Origin: JANNSX01 sp963741525
Lineage (GTDB): Bacteria > Pseudomonadota > Alphaproteobacteria > Rhizobiales > Hyphomicrobiaceae
DNA length: 64,000 nucleotides
Reading direction: 5' to 3'
NCBI GenBank assembly: GCA_963741525.1
Contig: CAVUIW010000002.1
Location: 1-64,000 of the forward strand
In this document: one piece after another, positions 17,793 to 25,699 of the stretch
Position numbering within the stretch: the first letter of the stretch is position 1
Layout: each line of letters starts with the position of its first letter
Program-made: the position numbers and the translations under genes
The notes under the pieces: model-generated
Told to the model about the DNA's origin: nothing
Databases searched by the model: none
Seen by the model: only the letters and a program-made list of their open reading frames with translations

Positions 17793-17853
17793 GGCCGCTT
17801 TGTACGGCGCATGCCATGCCCGTAGCAACCACGTCGCCCGAGAAGTCGTTCGC

Positions 17854-18198
17854 TCAATTCTCGCCGAGCGCGCTCGTCTCGATCTCGAGATCCTCGCTGT
17901 AGGCGACCTTGCCGTTGACGATCTGGGCGGTGGCGACCCGGCGGACCTTGGGCTCCTCGCCCGTCACCTGATAGGTCGCAACCTCGGCTGCCAGCCGTCC
18001 CGCGAATTCCGCCTTGGCGAGAAATCCCGACCACATGTCGCCCGCCTTCGAGCACGTCTCCGGCTCGCGGTCGCAATAGGTCATCACCCAAACGGTCTTC
18101 TCGCGGGCGCCCTCGACGAGCGCCTGCTGCTTCTCGGGGTCGGAGGGCATCAGCGCGACGCCGATGCCTACGACCAATGCGGTTCTGAACAAGAACAT
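17854..18198 (-). CDS. DUF5330-like small exported protein
   Basis: This 114-residue protein has a hydrophobic N-terminus (FLFRTALVVGIGVALMPS) and two cysteines in YCDREPETCSKAGD, a pattern I associate with DUF5330 proteins of Hyphomicrobiales. It is probably periplasmic or membrane anchored. The function is unknown. Confidence 0.65.
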   Translation of the reverse strand: MFLFRTALVVGIGVALMPSDPEKQQALVEGAREKTVWVMTYCDREPETCSKAGDMWSGFLAKAEFAGRLAAEVATYQVTGEEPKVRRVATAQIVNGKVAYSEDLEIETSALGEN

Positions 18199-18402
18199 GA
18201 CCCTACCCTTAGTCGCCGGGTTTGAGCTTACTTTTTTCCCGACGCTGCCGAGACTAGCAGGTCTTGTCGAAAACTCGCTGAAAGCCGGGATACAAATTTC
18301 ATTCGAATTTTAGCGGTTTTCCGCCGGCGTGGCGGCCAGCTCGGTAAATGAATTGTAAACCCGAAGGCGGCTAGTCTCCGGCCAGTTCATGGAGCCGGAC
18401 GC

Positions 18403-19005
18403 GTGGCGAGAAAAGCGAAGCCAGCACCCAAGCGGCGGAGGCCGCGCTTTGCGACGATGGTTTGCGCCGGGCTGACGCTCGCGGTCGCGACCAACATCGC
18501 CATGCGCGACGAGCCGGGGCATTCGACATCCGTTGCGCCCGCAGATGGGTCATCGGGCGAGGTCGCCAGCGCCGCCCTCGACGTGACGGCTCCCGATCGC
18601 GAGTTGACGGTCGCCATACAACACGAGCTCAAGGCCAAGGGCTATGCGCCCGGCAACGCGGAGGGCGAGCTGACGCTGGCGACGCGGGCCGCCGTGCTCG
18701 CCTTCGAGACTGATATTGGCCGCCCGCTCACTGGCATGCCGAGCGAAGCCATCCTCAAAGAGTTGCTGTTCGGCGCCACCATCATCGCCAAGGGCCTCGA
18801 GGCGCCGAAGCTGACGGCCGAAGGTGCGAGGCTCGTCCGCGAGATCGAGGCGCGATTGCAGAGTGCCGGCTACGACCCCGGCACGGTGGACGGCAAGCTC
18901 GACACTTCGACCGCCAAGGCCATCAAGCGCTTCGAGGCCGCGAACGGGCTGAAACAGACCGGCCGGATCGGCGGCAAGATGGCGGGGCGGCTGGGGGAGG
19001 GGTAG
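18403..19005 (+). CDS. Peptidoglycan-binding domain protein
   Basis: This 200-residue protein starts at GTG (MARKAKPAPKRRRPR). It has a basic N-terminus followed by a single hydrophobic anchor (FATMVCAGLTLAVATNIA), then two PG_binding_1-type repeats near residues 70-120 and 145-198. Both have the GxxxGxxDGxxxxxTxxAIxxF pattern (for example GYDPGTVDGKLDTSTAKAI). A periplasmic, wall-associated role follows from the domain. No catalytic domain is attached. Confidence 0.8.
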   Translation: MARKAKPAPKRRRPRFATMVCAGLTLAVATNIAMRDEPGHSTSVAPADGSSGEVASAALDVTAPDRELTVAIQHELKAKGYAPGNAEGELTLATRAAVLAFETDIGRPLTGMPSEAILKELLFGATIIAKGLEAPKLTAEGARLVREIEARLQSAGYDPGTVDGKLDTSTAKAIKRFEAANGLKQTGRIGGKMAGRLGEG

Positions 19006-19039
19006 TGCTCAAGTACGTTCGTTCTTCGGACGTGCTGTT

Positions 19040-19200
19040 CGAGGGCTGGGATTGTGTCCCACCCACCGTCATGGTCGCGGAAGCGACCATCCACGGGAGC
19101 AAGAGTTGATCCGAGGCCGTGCCATCCGGCGCGATCCATATCCCACCACAACCTCCCGTGGATGCTGACTTTCGTCAGCAGGACGGCGTCGGGAGTTTCG
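19040..19200. repeat. REP-like intergenic palindromes
   Basis: The gap contains CATGGTCGCGGAAGCGACCAT (two arms, 19069 to about 19090) and a second stem CTGACTTTCGTCAG (about 19162-19176), with CCACGGGAG and CTCCCGTGG arms joining them across about 65 bp. The layout resembles the REP sequences common in Hyphomicrobiales. No gene fits between 19006 and 19293. Confidence 0.5.
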
Positions 19201-19293
19201 AGTGGATCGAGAGCATGCCGGTTGAGGAGGTTCCAGAGAGTCGACGCAAAACCTACTCTTGACCTCTCACCGCCAGCCCCCTCAACTCCTCCA

Positions 19294-19635
19294 ATGCGCC
19301 TCAAAGCCGAGATCTGGGTCCAGGCCTACATCCGCATCTGCGCCGCCCATGGCATTCCGGCCATGCTGGTGAAGCGCGGGGATGCCGATGCGGGTGCCAT
19401 CTACATCAAGCTCGCCCGGCTCGATGGTACGGCCGAGGTCTTCCAGCCGGCGCCGGCGGGTCTCGACGGCCTCGAAAGTGATCGGCGCTGGGTCCGGGCC
19501 AGACCGGAGCCGATGCCGGAGGCCGATGCGGATGCCCTCATCCGGCGCGAGCGCGAGTTCGACAGCGATCTGTGGATCGTCGAGGTCGAGGACGCGAAAG
19601 GGCGTCATTGCCTGGACGAGTGGCTCACGCCGTGA
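19294..19635 (+). CDS. DUF1491 family protein
   Basis: This 113-residue protein starts MRLKAEIWVQAYIRICAAHG and ends with VEVEDAKGRHCLDEWLTP. Both segments match the alphaproteobacterial DUF1491 family. The function is unknown, and it is usually a single cytoplasmic gene. The frame is open upstream to 19054, but that part is REP sequence, so the ATG at 19294 is used. Confidence 0.85.
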   Translation: MRLKAEIWVQAYIRICAAHGIPAMLVKRGDADAGAIYIKLARLDGTAEVFQPAPAGLDGLESDRRWVRARPEPMPEADADALIRREREFDSDLWIVEVEDAKGRHCLDEWLTP

Positions 19636-19651
19636 CCTGTTTTTTGGTTTT

Positions 19652-19723
19652 GAGCACGTTCTTCACGGTGAACCGGTTCCCATCCCGGCCTTCGCCGGGA
19701 CAGGCTTTCGCCTGAACGTGCTC
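19652..19723. repeat. Palindromic element with GAGCACGTTC ends, copy 1
   Basis: GAGCACGTTC (19652-19661) and GAACGTGCTC (19714-19723) form a perfect 10-bp outer stem. A CCCGGCCTTCGCCGGG hairpin sits inside. A second, shorter copy is at 57503-57550. It resembles the GAGCATGATC-type palindromes of rhizobial genomes. Confidence 0.8.
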
Positions 19724-19878
19724 TGACAGCCGCAATATGCTGCTTGTGCGACGAAGGCTATCGCTCCGTTTACCACCTGTTAATTCCTCCCGTGCCCAAA
19801 CTCATTCCGGTGGAGAATCACGTGCGTTGGCTTGGGGCAATGGGCGCTTGGGGTGCCCGGGGGAAGCGGGGGCCGGCT

Positions 19879-20076
19879 ATGGGCATGGTTGTCGAATTCA
19901 GGCAGCAATCGGGGCGGATGAACGCGCCGGTCGGGGCAATGGGCGGTAAGTCCGCCGAGATCGTCATTTTTCCGGGCATCCGGATCGAGCGCTGGAGCGA
20001 GCCTCCAATGGAGCCGATAGCGGAGCCCAAAAAGACCGGGCCGGCTGCCAACGGCAAGAACCGCAAGCGGCGGTAG
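19879..20076 (+). CDS. Small hypothetical protein
   Basis: The 65-residue product (MGMVVEFRQQSGRMNAPVGA) contains a short hydrophobic patch, SAEIVIFPGIRIERW, and a basic tail, KNRKRR. I do not recognise the family. The frame opens at 19744, but a G-rich segment before the ATG at 19879 and the more protein-like composition from there favour the shorter form. Confidence 0.45.
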   Translation: MGMVVEFRQQSGRMNAPVGAMGGKSAEIVIFPGIRIERWSEPPMEPIAEPKKTGPAANGKNRKRR

Positions 20077-20122
20077 CTATCTGATCGCTTCGGTCTGATC
20101 GCTGCGCGGGCATTCCTGTGCG

Positions 20123-20611
20123 TCAGGCCGCCGGGTCTTCGCTTCGTTTCAGAAGTTTGGCCAGCCGCCGCTCTTCCTCGGCGCTGAGCGGGACGACCTC
20201 CGGCGGAACGGCGCCCTTGCTCCGGCGCCAAATCAGAAAACCAGCGATCGCAAGCAGCACCGGCGCGGCGCCCCACAGCAGCAGCGTGTGCACGCCGAAA
20301 CGTGGCCGCAGCAACACGAACTCGCCGTAGCGGTCGACGACGAAGGCGATCACCTGGGCGTCCGTGTCGCCGGCGGCCAGGCGTTCGCGCACGATGACGC
20401 GCAGATCCTTGGCGAGCGGGGCGTTCGAATCATCAATCGACTGGTTCTGGCAGACGAGGCAGCGCAGCTCCCCGGAGAGCTTGCGCGCGCGCGCCTCCAG
20501 CGCCGGATCGCCAAGAAGCTCGTCGGCCTCGACGGCATGGGCCGAGATGGAAGTTCCAAGCAGGCCGGCGAACAGCACGAGACATACGAGTGCCTGACGA
20601 AGGATCGTCAT
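20123..20611 (-). CDS. ccmH: Cytochrome c maturation protein CcmH
   Basis: CcmH is a thiol-disulfide oxidoreductase that reduces the haem-binding cysteines of apocytochrome c in the periplasm. The 162-residue product has a signal peptide (residues 1-26), the active-site motif LRCLVCQNQS near residue 50, and a C-terminal membrane helix (LLLWGAAPVLLAIAGFLIW). It is the last gene of the ccmI-E-F-H run, 4 nt after ccmF. Confidence 0.95.
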   Translation of the reverse strand: MTILRQALVCLVLFAGLLGTSISAHAVEADELLGDPALEARARKLSGELRCLVCQNQSIDDSNAPLAKDLRVIVRERLAAGDTDAQVIAFVVDRYGEFVLLRPRFGVHTLLLWGAAPVLLAIAGFLIWRRSKGAVPPEVVPLSAEEERRLAKLLKRSEDPAA

Positions 20612-20615
20612 CCCC

Positions 20616-22595
20616 TCACTCCGCCGGAACCACGGACACGCGCCGCGCGCGGACCGGCGCGCCGACCCTCAAGCGCCGGTCGGAGAGCGAGAGCGCGCCG
20701 CCGAGGAACATCAACACCGCGCCGATCCAGATGAGCCGCACCAGCGGATTGAAGTAGAGGCGGAAGGCTTGGGCGCCGTCGGCCGCACGATCGCCGGGCG
20801 TGACGTAGAGATCGCCCCAGATCGAAGGCAGGATGCCCGCCTCCGTGGTCGACTGCCGCTCGGCGGCATAGGTGCGCCGCGCCGGCTCGAGCCGCGTCAC
20901 GACGGCGCCGTTCTGCTCAACGGTAACGGTAGCCACTTCCTCTTGATAGTTCGGGCCTCGGCGAGGCGCCACGCCCTCGTAGCGGATGCTGTAGCCGGCG
21001 ATCTCGGCCGCTTCGCCCGGCTTCAAAGTCAGGATGCGCTCCGACTGCCAGGCAGTCGTGCCTATAATGCCGAGCACGCTGACGCCGACGCCGAAATGCG
21101 CGAGCACGGTGCCGAGCGCCGAGCGTGGCAGGCCGGCAAGGCGGCGGCCGCTCTCGGCCAGCGGCGCCTGAAACAGCTTGATCCGATAAGCAATATCGGA
21201 GAGCGCGCCGGCGATGATCCAGACACCGAGGCCGAAGCCGATGAGGGCGAGCGAGGGCCCTTTCGACGACAGCGCCAGCGCCGCGACGAGTGCCAGCAGG
21301 CCGAGACCCGCCGCCACATACAGCCGCTGCGCCGCGCCATAGAGATCGCCGCGCTTCCAGGCGAGCATCGGCCCGAACGGCATCGCCAGCAGCAGCGGGA
21401 TCATCAACGGCCCGAAGGTCAGATTGAAGAAGGGCGCGCCGACGGAAATCTTGGCGCCGGTCATCGCCTCGTAGAACAGCGGGTAGAGCGTGCCGACGAA
21501 GACCGTAACGCAGGCAACCGCCAGCAGGAGATTGTTGAGGACGAGCGCGCCCTCGCGGCTGATCGGCTGGAAGAGCCCGCCCTGCCGCAGCATCGGCGCG
21601 CGCCAGGCAAAGAGCGCCAAGGCGCCGCCGGTGAAGAAAGCGAGGATGCCGAGCACGAACGTCCCGCGCTCGGGATCGACGGCGAAAGCGTGCACCGAAG
21701 TCAGAATGCCGGAGCGCACGAGGAACGTACCCATCAACGACAGCGAGAAGGCAAGGATCGCGAGCAGGATCGTCCAGACCTTCAGCGCCTCGCGCTTTTC
21801 CATGACGAGTGCCGAGTGCAGCAGCGCGGTACCGGCGAGCCACGGCATGAAGGAGGCGTTCTCGACCGGGTCCCAGAACCACCAGCCGCCCCAGCCGAGC
21901 TCGTAATAGGCCCACCAGGAACCCATGGCGACGCCGAGCGTCAGGCACATCCAGGCGGCGAGCGTCCACGGGCGCACCCAGCGCGCCCAGGCGCCATCGA
22001 TGCGGCCTTCGATGAGCGCCGCGACGGCGAAGGAGAACGCCATCGAGAAGCCGACATAGCCGGCGTAGAGCAAAGGCGGATGGAAGGAGAGCGCGGGGTC
22101 CTGCAGGATCGGATTGAGGCCCATGCCTTCGATCGGCGCTGGGTCCTGGCGCAGGAACGGGTTCGAGGTCGTCAGGATGAAAGTGAGGAAAGCGACCGAG
22201 ATCGAGGCCTGGACGGCCAGCACATTGGCCTTGAGGGTCTGCGGCAGATTGCGGCCGAAGATGGCCACCGCCGCCCCGAACACCGCCAGGATCAGCACCC
22301 ACAGCACCATCGAGCCTTCGTGGTTCCCCCAGACTCCGGCGATCTTGTAGAGGAGGGGCTTGGCCGCGTGCGAGTTCGCCCAGACATTCACGACCGAGAA
22401 GTCGGAGGTCACGTAGGCCCGCATCAGCGCGAGGAAGGCGGCAGCGATCAGCACGAGCTGGACGATCGCGGCCGTGCTCGCCACTTGCTGCAACGCCCCG
22501 TCACGTCGCCATGCGCCAATCGCCGGCACGGCCATCTGCAGCACCGCGACGGCGAGCGCCAGAACCAGCGCGAAATGTCCGAGCTCGACGATCAT
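20616..22595 (-). CDS. ccmF: Haem lyase component CcmF
   Basis: CcmF takes haem from CcmE and attaches it to apocytochrome c. The 659-residue, multi-helix membrane protein has the haem-handling WWD motif (GWGGWWFWDPVENASFMPW). The start MIVELGHFALVLALAVAV at 22595 is the usual CcmF start; an ATG seven codons earlier is also open. The gap to ccmE carries a 269-bp inverted repeat, unusual inside this operon. Confidence 0.96.
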   Translation of the reverse strand: MIVELGHFALVLALAVAVLQMAVPAIGAWRRDGALQQVASTAAIVQLVLIAAAFLALMRAYVTSDFSVVNVWANSHAAKPLLYKIAGVWGNHEGSMVLWVLILAVFGAAVAIFGRNLPQTLKANVLAVQASISVAFLTFILTTSNPFLRQDPAPIEGMGLNPILQDPALSFHPPLLYAGYVGFSMAFSFAVAALIEGRIDGAWARWVRPWTLAAWMCLTLGVAMGSWWAYYELGWGGWWFWDPVENASFMPWLAGTALLHSALVMEKREALKVWTILLAILAFSLSLMGTFLVRSGILTSVHAFAVDPERGTFVLGILAFFTGGALALFAWRAPMLRQGGLFQPISREGALVLNNLLLAVACVTVFVGTLYPLFYEAMTGAKISVGAPFFNLTFGPLMIPLLLAMPFGPMLAWKRGDLYGAAQRLYVAAGLGLLALVAALALSSKGPSLALIGFGLGVWIIAGALSDIAYRIKLFQAPLAESGRRLAGLPRSALGTVLAHFGVGVSVLGIIGTTAWQSERILTLKPGEAAEIAGYSIRYEGVAPRRGPNYQEEVATVTVEQNGAVVTRLEPARRTYAAERQSTTEAGILPSIWGDLYVTPGDRAADGAQAFRLYFNPLVRLIWIGAVLMFLGGALSLSDRRLRVGAPVRARRVSVVPAE

Positions 22596-22650
22596 CGGGT
22601 GGGTTCCGCACAGCAAATGCGAGGTTCATGAATTGCAAAGTCACCGCACC

Positions 22651-22919
22651 CTTTCCTCCCCCTTCGATGGGGGAGGACCGCGCACCTTGGACTTAGCGGC
22701 GCAGCCGGTAAGTCCTTAGGCGCGCCTAGGTGGGGGTGTTTGTCGGGTGCAACGCGATGCACGTAGAGGGGACTCAACGAAGCACATAGGGCGTTGGGAA
22801 TCGCAATGTCACCAACTCGGACATCGCGGCACGAGCACCCCCACCTATGTTCGCCTAAGGGTTTAGCTGGCGCTAAACCCAAGGCGAACAGTCCTCCCCC
22901 ATAGAAAGGGGGAGGAAAG
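22651..22919. repeat. 269-bp inverted repeat inserted between ccmE and ccmF
   Basis: Outer arms: 22651-22678 (CTTTCCTCCCCC then TGGGGGAGGAC) against 22891-22919. Inner arms CCTAGGTGGGGGTG (about 22727-22740) and CACCCCCACCTATG face each other. Two side hairpins are GGACTTAGC...GGTAAGTCC and GGGTTTAGC...GCTAAACCC. The whole unit can fold as a branched cruciform. It fills most of the 22596-22962 gap and has no coding capacity. Confidence 0.85.
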
Positions 22920-22962
22920 TTTGCGGCAAGCCTCGTGTGCCCTATCAGCTTCATTCCACGCA

Positions 22963-23421
22963 TCACGATCCCCCCGCCTTCTCCTCGCCGCGCCACACGC
23001 CCTTTTTCTTGAGCGCGTCGGCGACCTCGGGGGGCATGTATTTCTCGTCGTGCTTGGCGAGCACGCTGTCGGCAACGAAGCGACCGGTTTCGTCGAGCCT
23101 TCCCTCGGCGATCACACCCTCGTCCTCGCGGAAGAGATCGGGCAGCACGCCCGTGTAGGACACCTTCAACGACTTCACCGTGTCGGTGATGGCGAAGTCG
23201 ACCTTTGCGTCCGCGCCTTTGACGATGCTGCCCTTCTCGACGAGGCCGCCTAGCCGGAAGCGCTGCCCGGGGGCAATCGATTTCTCGGTGACATCGCTCG
23301 GCGTATAGAAGAAGACGATGGTGTCGTTGAGCGCGTAGAGCACGAGACCCGCCGCCACCGCGAGAACGCAGAGGCCGATGCCGATGACGGCCGAGCGTTT
23401 GCCTTTGCGTCCCAAAGCCAC
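22963..23421 (-). CDS. ccmE: Cytochrome c maturation haem chaperone CcmE
   Basis: CcmE binds haem covalently in the periplasm and delivers it to CcmF. The 152-residue protein has an N-terminal anchor (AVIGIGLCVLAVAAGLVLYA), an OB-fold domain, and the haem-binding histidine in DSVLAKHDEKYMPPE. The start is GTG at 23421, 9 nt after the ccmI stop. Confidence 0.95.
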   Translation of the reverse strand: MALGRKGKRSAVIGIGLCVLAVAAGLVLYALNDTIVFFYTPSDVTEKSIAPGQRFRLGGLVEKGSIVKGADAKVDFAITDTVKSLKVSYTGVLPDLFREDEGVIAEGRLDETGRFVADSVLAKHDEKYMPPEVADALKKKGVWRGEEKAGGS

Positions 23422-23430
23422 GTTATGCTC

Positions 23431-24540
23431 CTATGAGCCCAGACCAAGCTCTTTCGCCAAGCCGTCGAGCGAGGTCAGTGCCGCCGCGTCGCCTGCGAGC
23501 GCGCCCTTCGCCTCGCCGAGCGCCTGCACGGCGAGATCGCGTTTGTCGAGCACTGTATAGGCGCGAATGAGGCGGAGCCAGCCGTCCAGGTTCTTCCCAT
23601 CCGTTTTGAGCTTTTCCGCGAGCCCGCCGACCATGCCTTCGATCATGGCCTGACGGTCCTCGGCGGACATTTCGGAAGCCGCTTCCACCTGCTCGGCCGA
23701 TGGGCCAGGAGCAGGTGCCGCGCCCGTCAGCGCGGCAATCCGCTGCTCGACGGTTGGACGCCAAGGCGCATCAGGTTCGGAGCGGGCGAGGATGTCGCGG
23801 AAGCGGGCGATGGCATCGTCCTTCTTACCGTCCTGCTCGGCGGCGACCGCCAGCCAGAACCGGGATTCGATGCGACTGTCGTCGAGCGTGACCGCACGCG
23901 CGAAGGCGTTGCGAGCGGCCTCGGAGACAATGCCGTTGACGGCAGCCACCGTCGCCGCGCCAAAACCTTCGAGCTGCTGCGCGCTCTCGCCCTGCAGCCT
24001 TAGTGCGTTCTGGTAGGCGTCGGCGGCCTCCTGGAAGCGGCCCAAGCGCATGTAGACGGGCGCGATCACCGCCCATCCCTCGCCATCGTCGGGCGCCTTG
24101 CGCAGGCGCTCCTCGACCTTGGCGATCAGCACCTCGACGCTGTCGCCCTCCACGGGGGCGGTGAGGCGGGCGGCGATCGGCTGATCGGGGAGTTGAGGTG
24201 CGCCGATGGTCTTGTAGAGGCCGAGCGCAGCTACGCCCGAGATGGCCAGCAGCGCCGCCGCGACGATCGGCCGGCCGGCGGGAGCGGGTGATCTGGATCT
24301 GGCCTTGGGCCGCTCGGCCTCCGCCGCGATCAGCCGGCGGGCCACTTCGGCGCGGCTCGCCTTGGCCTCCATCTCACTCAAGAGCCCGCGGGCCTGATCG
24401 GCTTCGATCTCGGCGAGCTGGGCGCGGTAGATGGCGCTGCCGGGATCAGTCCGATCCGCGGACGCGCCGCGCCAGACCGGCCAGAGCACGGCCGCCAGGA
24501 CCAGAACAGTTGCTAGCGAAAGAACAAGCCAAAGCATCAT
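23431..24540 (-). CDS. ccmI: Cytochrome c maturation protein CcmI (CycH)
   Basis: CcmI presents apocytochrome c to the haem-ligation machinery. The 369-residue protein has an N-terminal helix, a cytoplasmic coiled segment (YRAQLAEIEADQARGLLSE), a second helix near residue 95, then periplasmic TPR units (GEGWAVIAPVYMRLGRFQEA, RFWLAVAAEQDGKKDDAI). It is the first gene of the minus-strand ccm run. Confidence 0.93.
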   Translation of the reverse strand: MMLWLVLSLATVLVLAAVLWPVWRGASADRTDPGSAIYRAQLAEIEADQARGLLSEMEAKASRAEVARRLIAAEAERPKARSRSPAPAGRPIVAAALLAISGVAALGLYKTIGAPQLPDQPIAARLTAPVEGDSVEVLIAKVEERLRKAPDDGEGWAVIAPVYMRLGRFQEAADAYQNALRLQGESAQQLEGFGAATVAAVNGIVSEAARNAFARAVTLDDSRIESRFWLAVAAEQDGKKDDAIARFRDILARSEPDAPWRPTVEQRIAALTGAAPAPGPSAEQVEAASEMSAEDRQAMIEGMVGGLAEKLKTDGKNLDGWLRLIRAYTVLDKRDLAVQALGEAKGALAGDAAALTSLDGLAKELGLGS

Positions 24541-24607
24541 TTGCCGCCGACTTTAGGCAAGGGTGCCGGTGAGCGGAAGCCCTGCCGGTGCAGCCGGAGG
24601 TACTAAA

Positions 24608-24640
24608 CGAAAAAAGCGCGGTGCCCTGAAGCCCCGCGCT
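24608..24640 (-). terminator. Rho-independent terminator
   Basis: On the minus strand the stem AGCGCGG/CCGCGCT (24634-24640 with 24615-24621) is followed by a T run (complement of 24609-24614). It lies 25 bp after the stop of the glycine-zipper lipoprotein gene. Confidence 0.8.
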
Positions 24641-24664
24641 TCGACCCCATGACGATGGGAAAGC

Positions 24665-25135
24665 TCAGCCGACGTTCTGCCAGGTGCCGTCGGGATTGCG
24701 GCAGGCGGTGCCGCGCATCGTCTCCGGCTCACCGTTGATGTAGACAGTGTGGGTGTAGTCGCGGCAGTTGTTGCCTTCGCGCTCGTAGGCCTGACTCGGG
24801 ACGACCATGCCGTAGTGGCCGGAGTCCGGATTGCGCCAGGGCGTCGAGCCGCCGGACTGGCCGGTTTCAAGCGCCTGGAACTCGGCCTCCTGGGCGTAGC
24901 GGCGATCCTGCTCGTCGAGCGCGCGACCGATCTCGGAGCCGACAATGCCGCCGATGACGGCGCCGGCCGCGGTCGCAAGCACCTTGCCGGTGCCGTTGCC
25001 GACCTGGTTGCCGATGATGCCGCCGGCCACCGCGCCGACGCCTAAGCCCACGTCCTGCTTGGACAATCCGTTCGGCCCGCAGGCGGCAAGCGCCAGCGCG
25101 GGCAGCGCCAGGACGGCTAAGCGAGAAAGTCTCAT
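24665..25135 (-). CDS. Glycine-zipper 2TM outer-membrane lipoprotein
   Basis: The 156-residue product starts MRLSRLAVLALPALALAACG, a lipoprotein signal with a lipobox ending at Cys19. A glycine-zipper 2TM segment follows (VGLGVGAVAGGIIGNQVG, then GAVIGGIVGSEIGRALDEQD), as in 17-kDa surface antigens. The C-terminus holds a small domain with two cysteines (NNCRDYTHTVYINGEPE, RGTACRNPDGTW). The ATG at 25135 is chosen by the signal peptide. It has its own terminator. Confidence 0.88.
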   Translation of the reverse strand: MRLSRLAVLALPALALAACGPNGLSKQDVGLGVGAVAGGIIGNQVGNGTGKVLATAAGAVIGGIVGSEIGRALDEQDRRYAQEAEFQALETGQSGGSTPWRNPDSGHYGMVVPSQAYEREGNNCRDYTHTVYINGEPETMRGTACRNPDGTWQNVG

Positions 25136-25340
25136 GGGAGCCCCCAAAATCCTCAAGAAGGCGGGGAGAGCCCCGCGCATGGCTGCCGACCTAGCCTCTC
25201 CGGCCCCGATCCGCAAACCCGAACGCCCATATCGGCGTGGATTCGGGCGAAAGTTGGGATTTGGGGCCACGGTGGCGGTGAGGCAGATCAAGCGTGCGGT
25301 ATGGAGGGCTGGCGCGGCGTCCCTTTGCCTCTGAAGTTCA

Positions 25341-25440
25341 ATACGCAAATGCGTATAATCGACTCTTATACGCAATTGGGTATTTATCGAAATGATGCGC
25401 GACTGCGTATATTGACTCGAAATACGCACTCGCGTATGAT
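25341..25440 (+). promoter_or_regulatory. hipBA promoter with four 27-bp-phased operators
   Basis: Four 16-bp palindromic sites start at 25341, 25368, 25395 and 25422, exactly 27 bp apart. Site 1 is ATACGCAAATGCGTAT and site 4 is ATACGCACTCGCGTAT; sites 2 and 3 each have a mismatch. TTGACT (25412-25417) and TATGAT (25435-25440), 17 nt apart, form a sigma70-type promoter that overlaps site 4. The expected transcription start falls at about 25447, at the hipB ATG. Confidence 0.85.
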
Positions 25441-25447
25441 GCGAAAC

Positions 25448-25699
25448 ATGAGTGCTCCCATAAGATCAGCAAAGCAAGCCGGTGCGGCCATCAGGCGAAT
25501 CCGGCGTCAAAAGGGTCTTTCCCAGAGCGCCCTGGGTGACCAAATGCATGTTCGACAGGCGACCGTCTCGAAGCTGGAAGCAGGATTACCTCGGACGCAG
25601 CTTCGCATTTTGATGGATGCCTTGGCGGCGCTCGACCTTGAGTTCGTCATCAGGCCCCGCTCGTCGTCGCTGGAAGATGAGATAGAGCGTATCTTCTGA
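25448..25699 (+). CDS. hipB: HipB-like XRE antitoxin
   Basis: This 83-residue protein has a Cro/C1-type helix-turn-helix (IRRIRRQKGLSQSALGDQMH, VRQATVSKLEAG). It neutralises HipA and should repress its own operon through the operators just upstream. The ATG at 25448 is chosen because the promoter's -10 box ends at 25440, which puts the likely transcript start at this codon (leaderless). ATGs at 25436 and 25439 lie inside the -10/operator. The stop overlaps the hipA start as TGATG. Confidence 0.88.
   Translation: MSAPIRSAKQAGAAIRRIRRQKGLSQSALGDQMHVRQATVSKLEAGLPRTQLRILMDALAALDLEFVIRPRSSSLEDEIERIF

Noticed and set aside
15777..17825. One 682-codon plus-strand open frame
   Set aside because: It joins a non-coding leader, the real DUF6456 start at 16383, and antisense of sufE. 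The only protein-like part is explained by the frameshifted DUF6456 gene.
20769..22631. Plus-strand 620-codon open frame opposite ccmF
   Set aside because: The composition (runs of Glu, Arg and His) is typical of a frame antisense to a hydrophobic membrane protein. CcmF motifs are clear on the other strand.
25341..25437. Evenly spaced repeats as a possible CRISPR array
   Set aside because: The repeats are 16-bp palindromes with 11-bp gaps directly before hipB and overlap its promoter. They are operators, not repeat-spacer units, and no cas genes are present.
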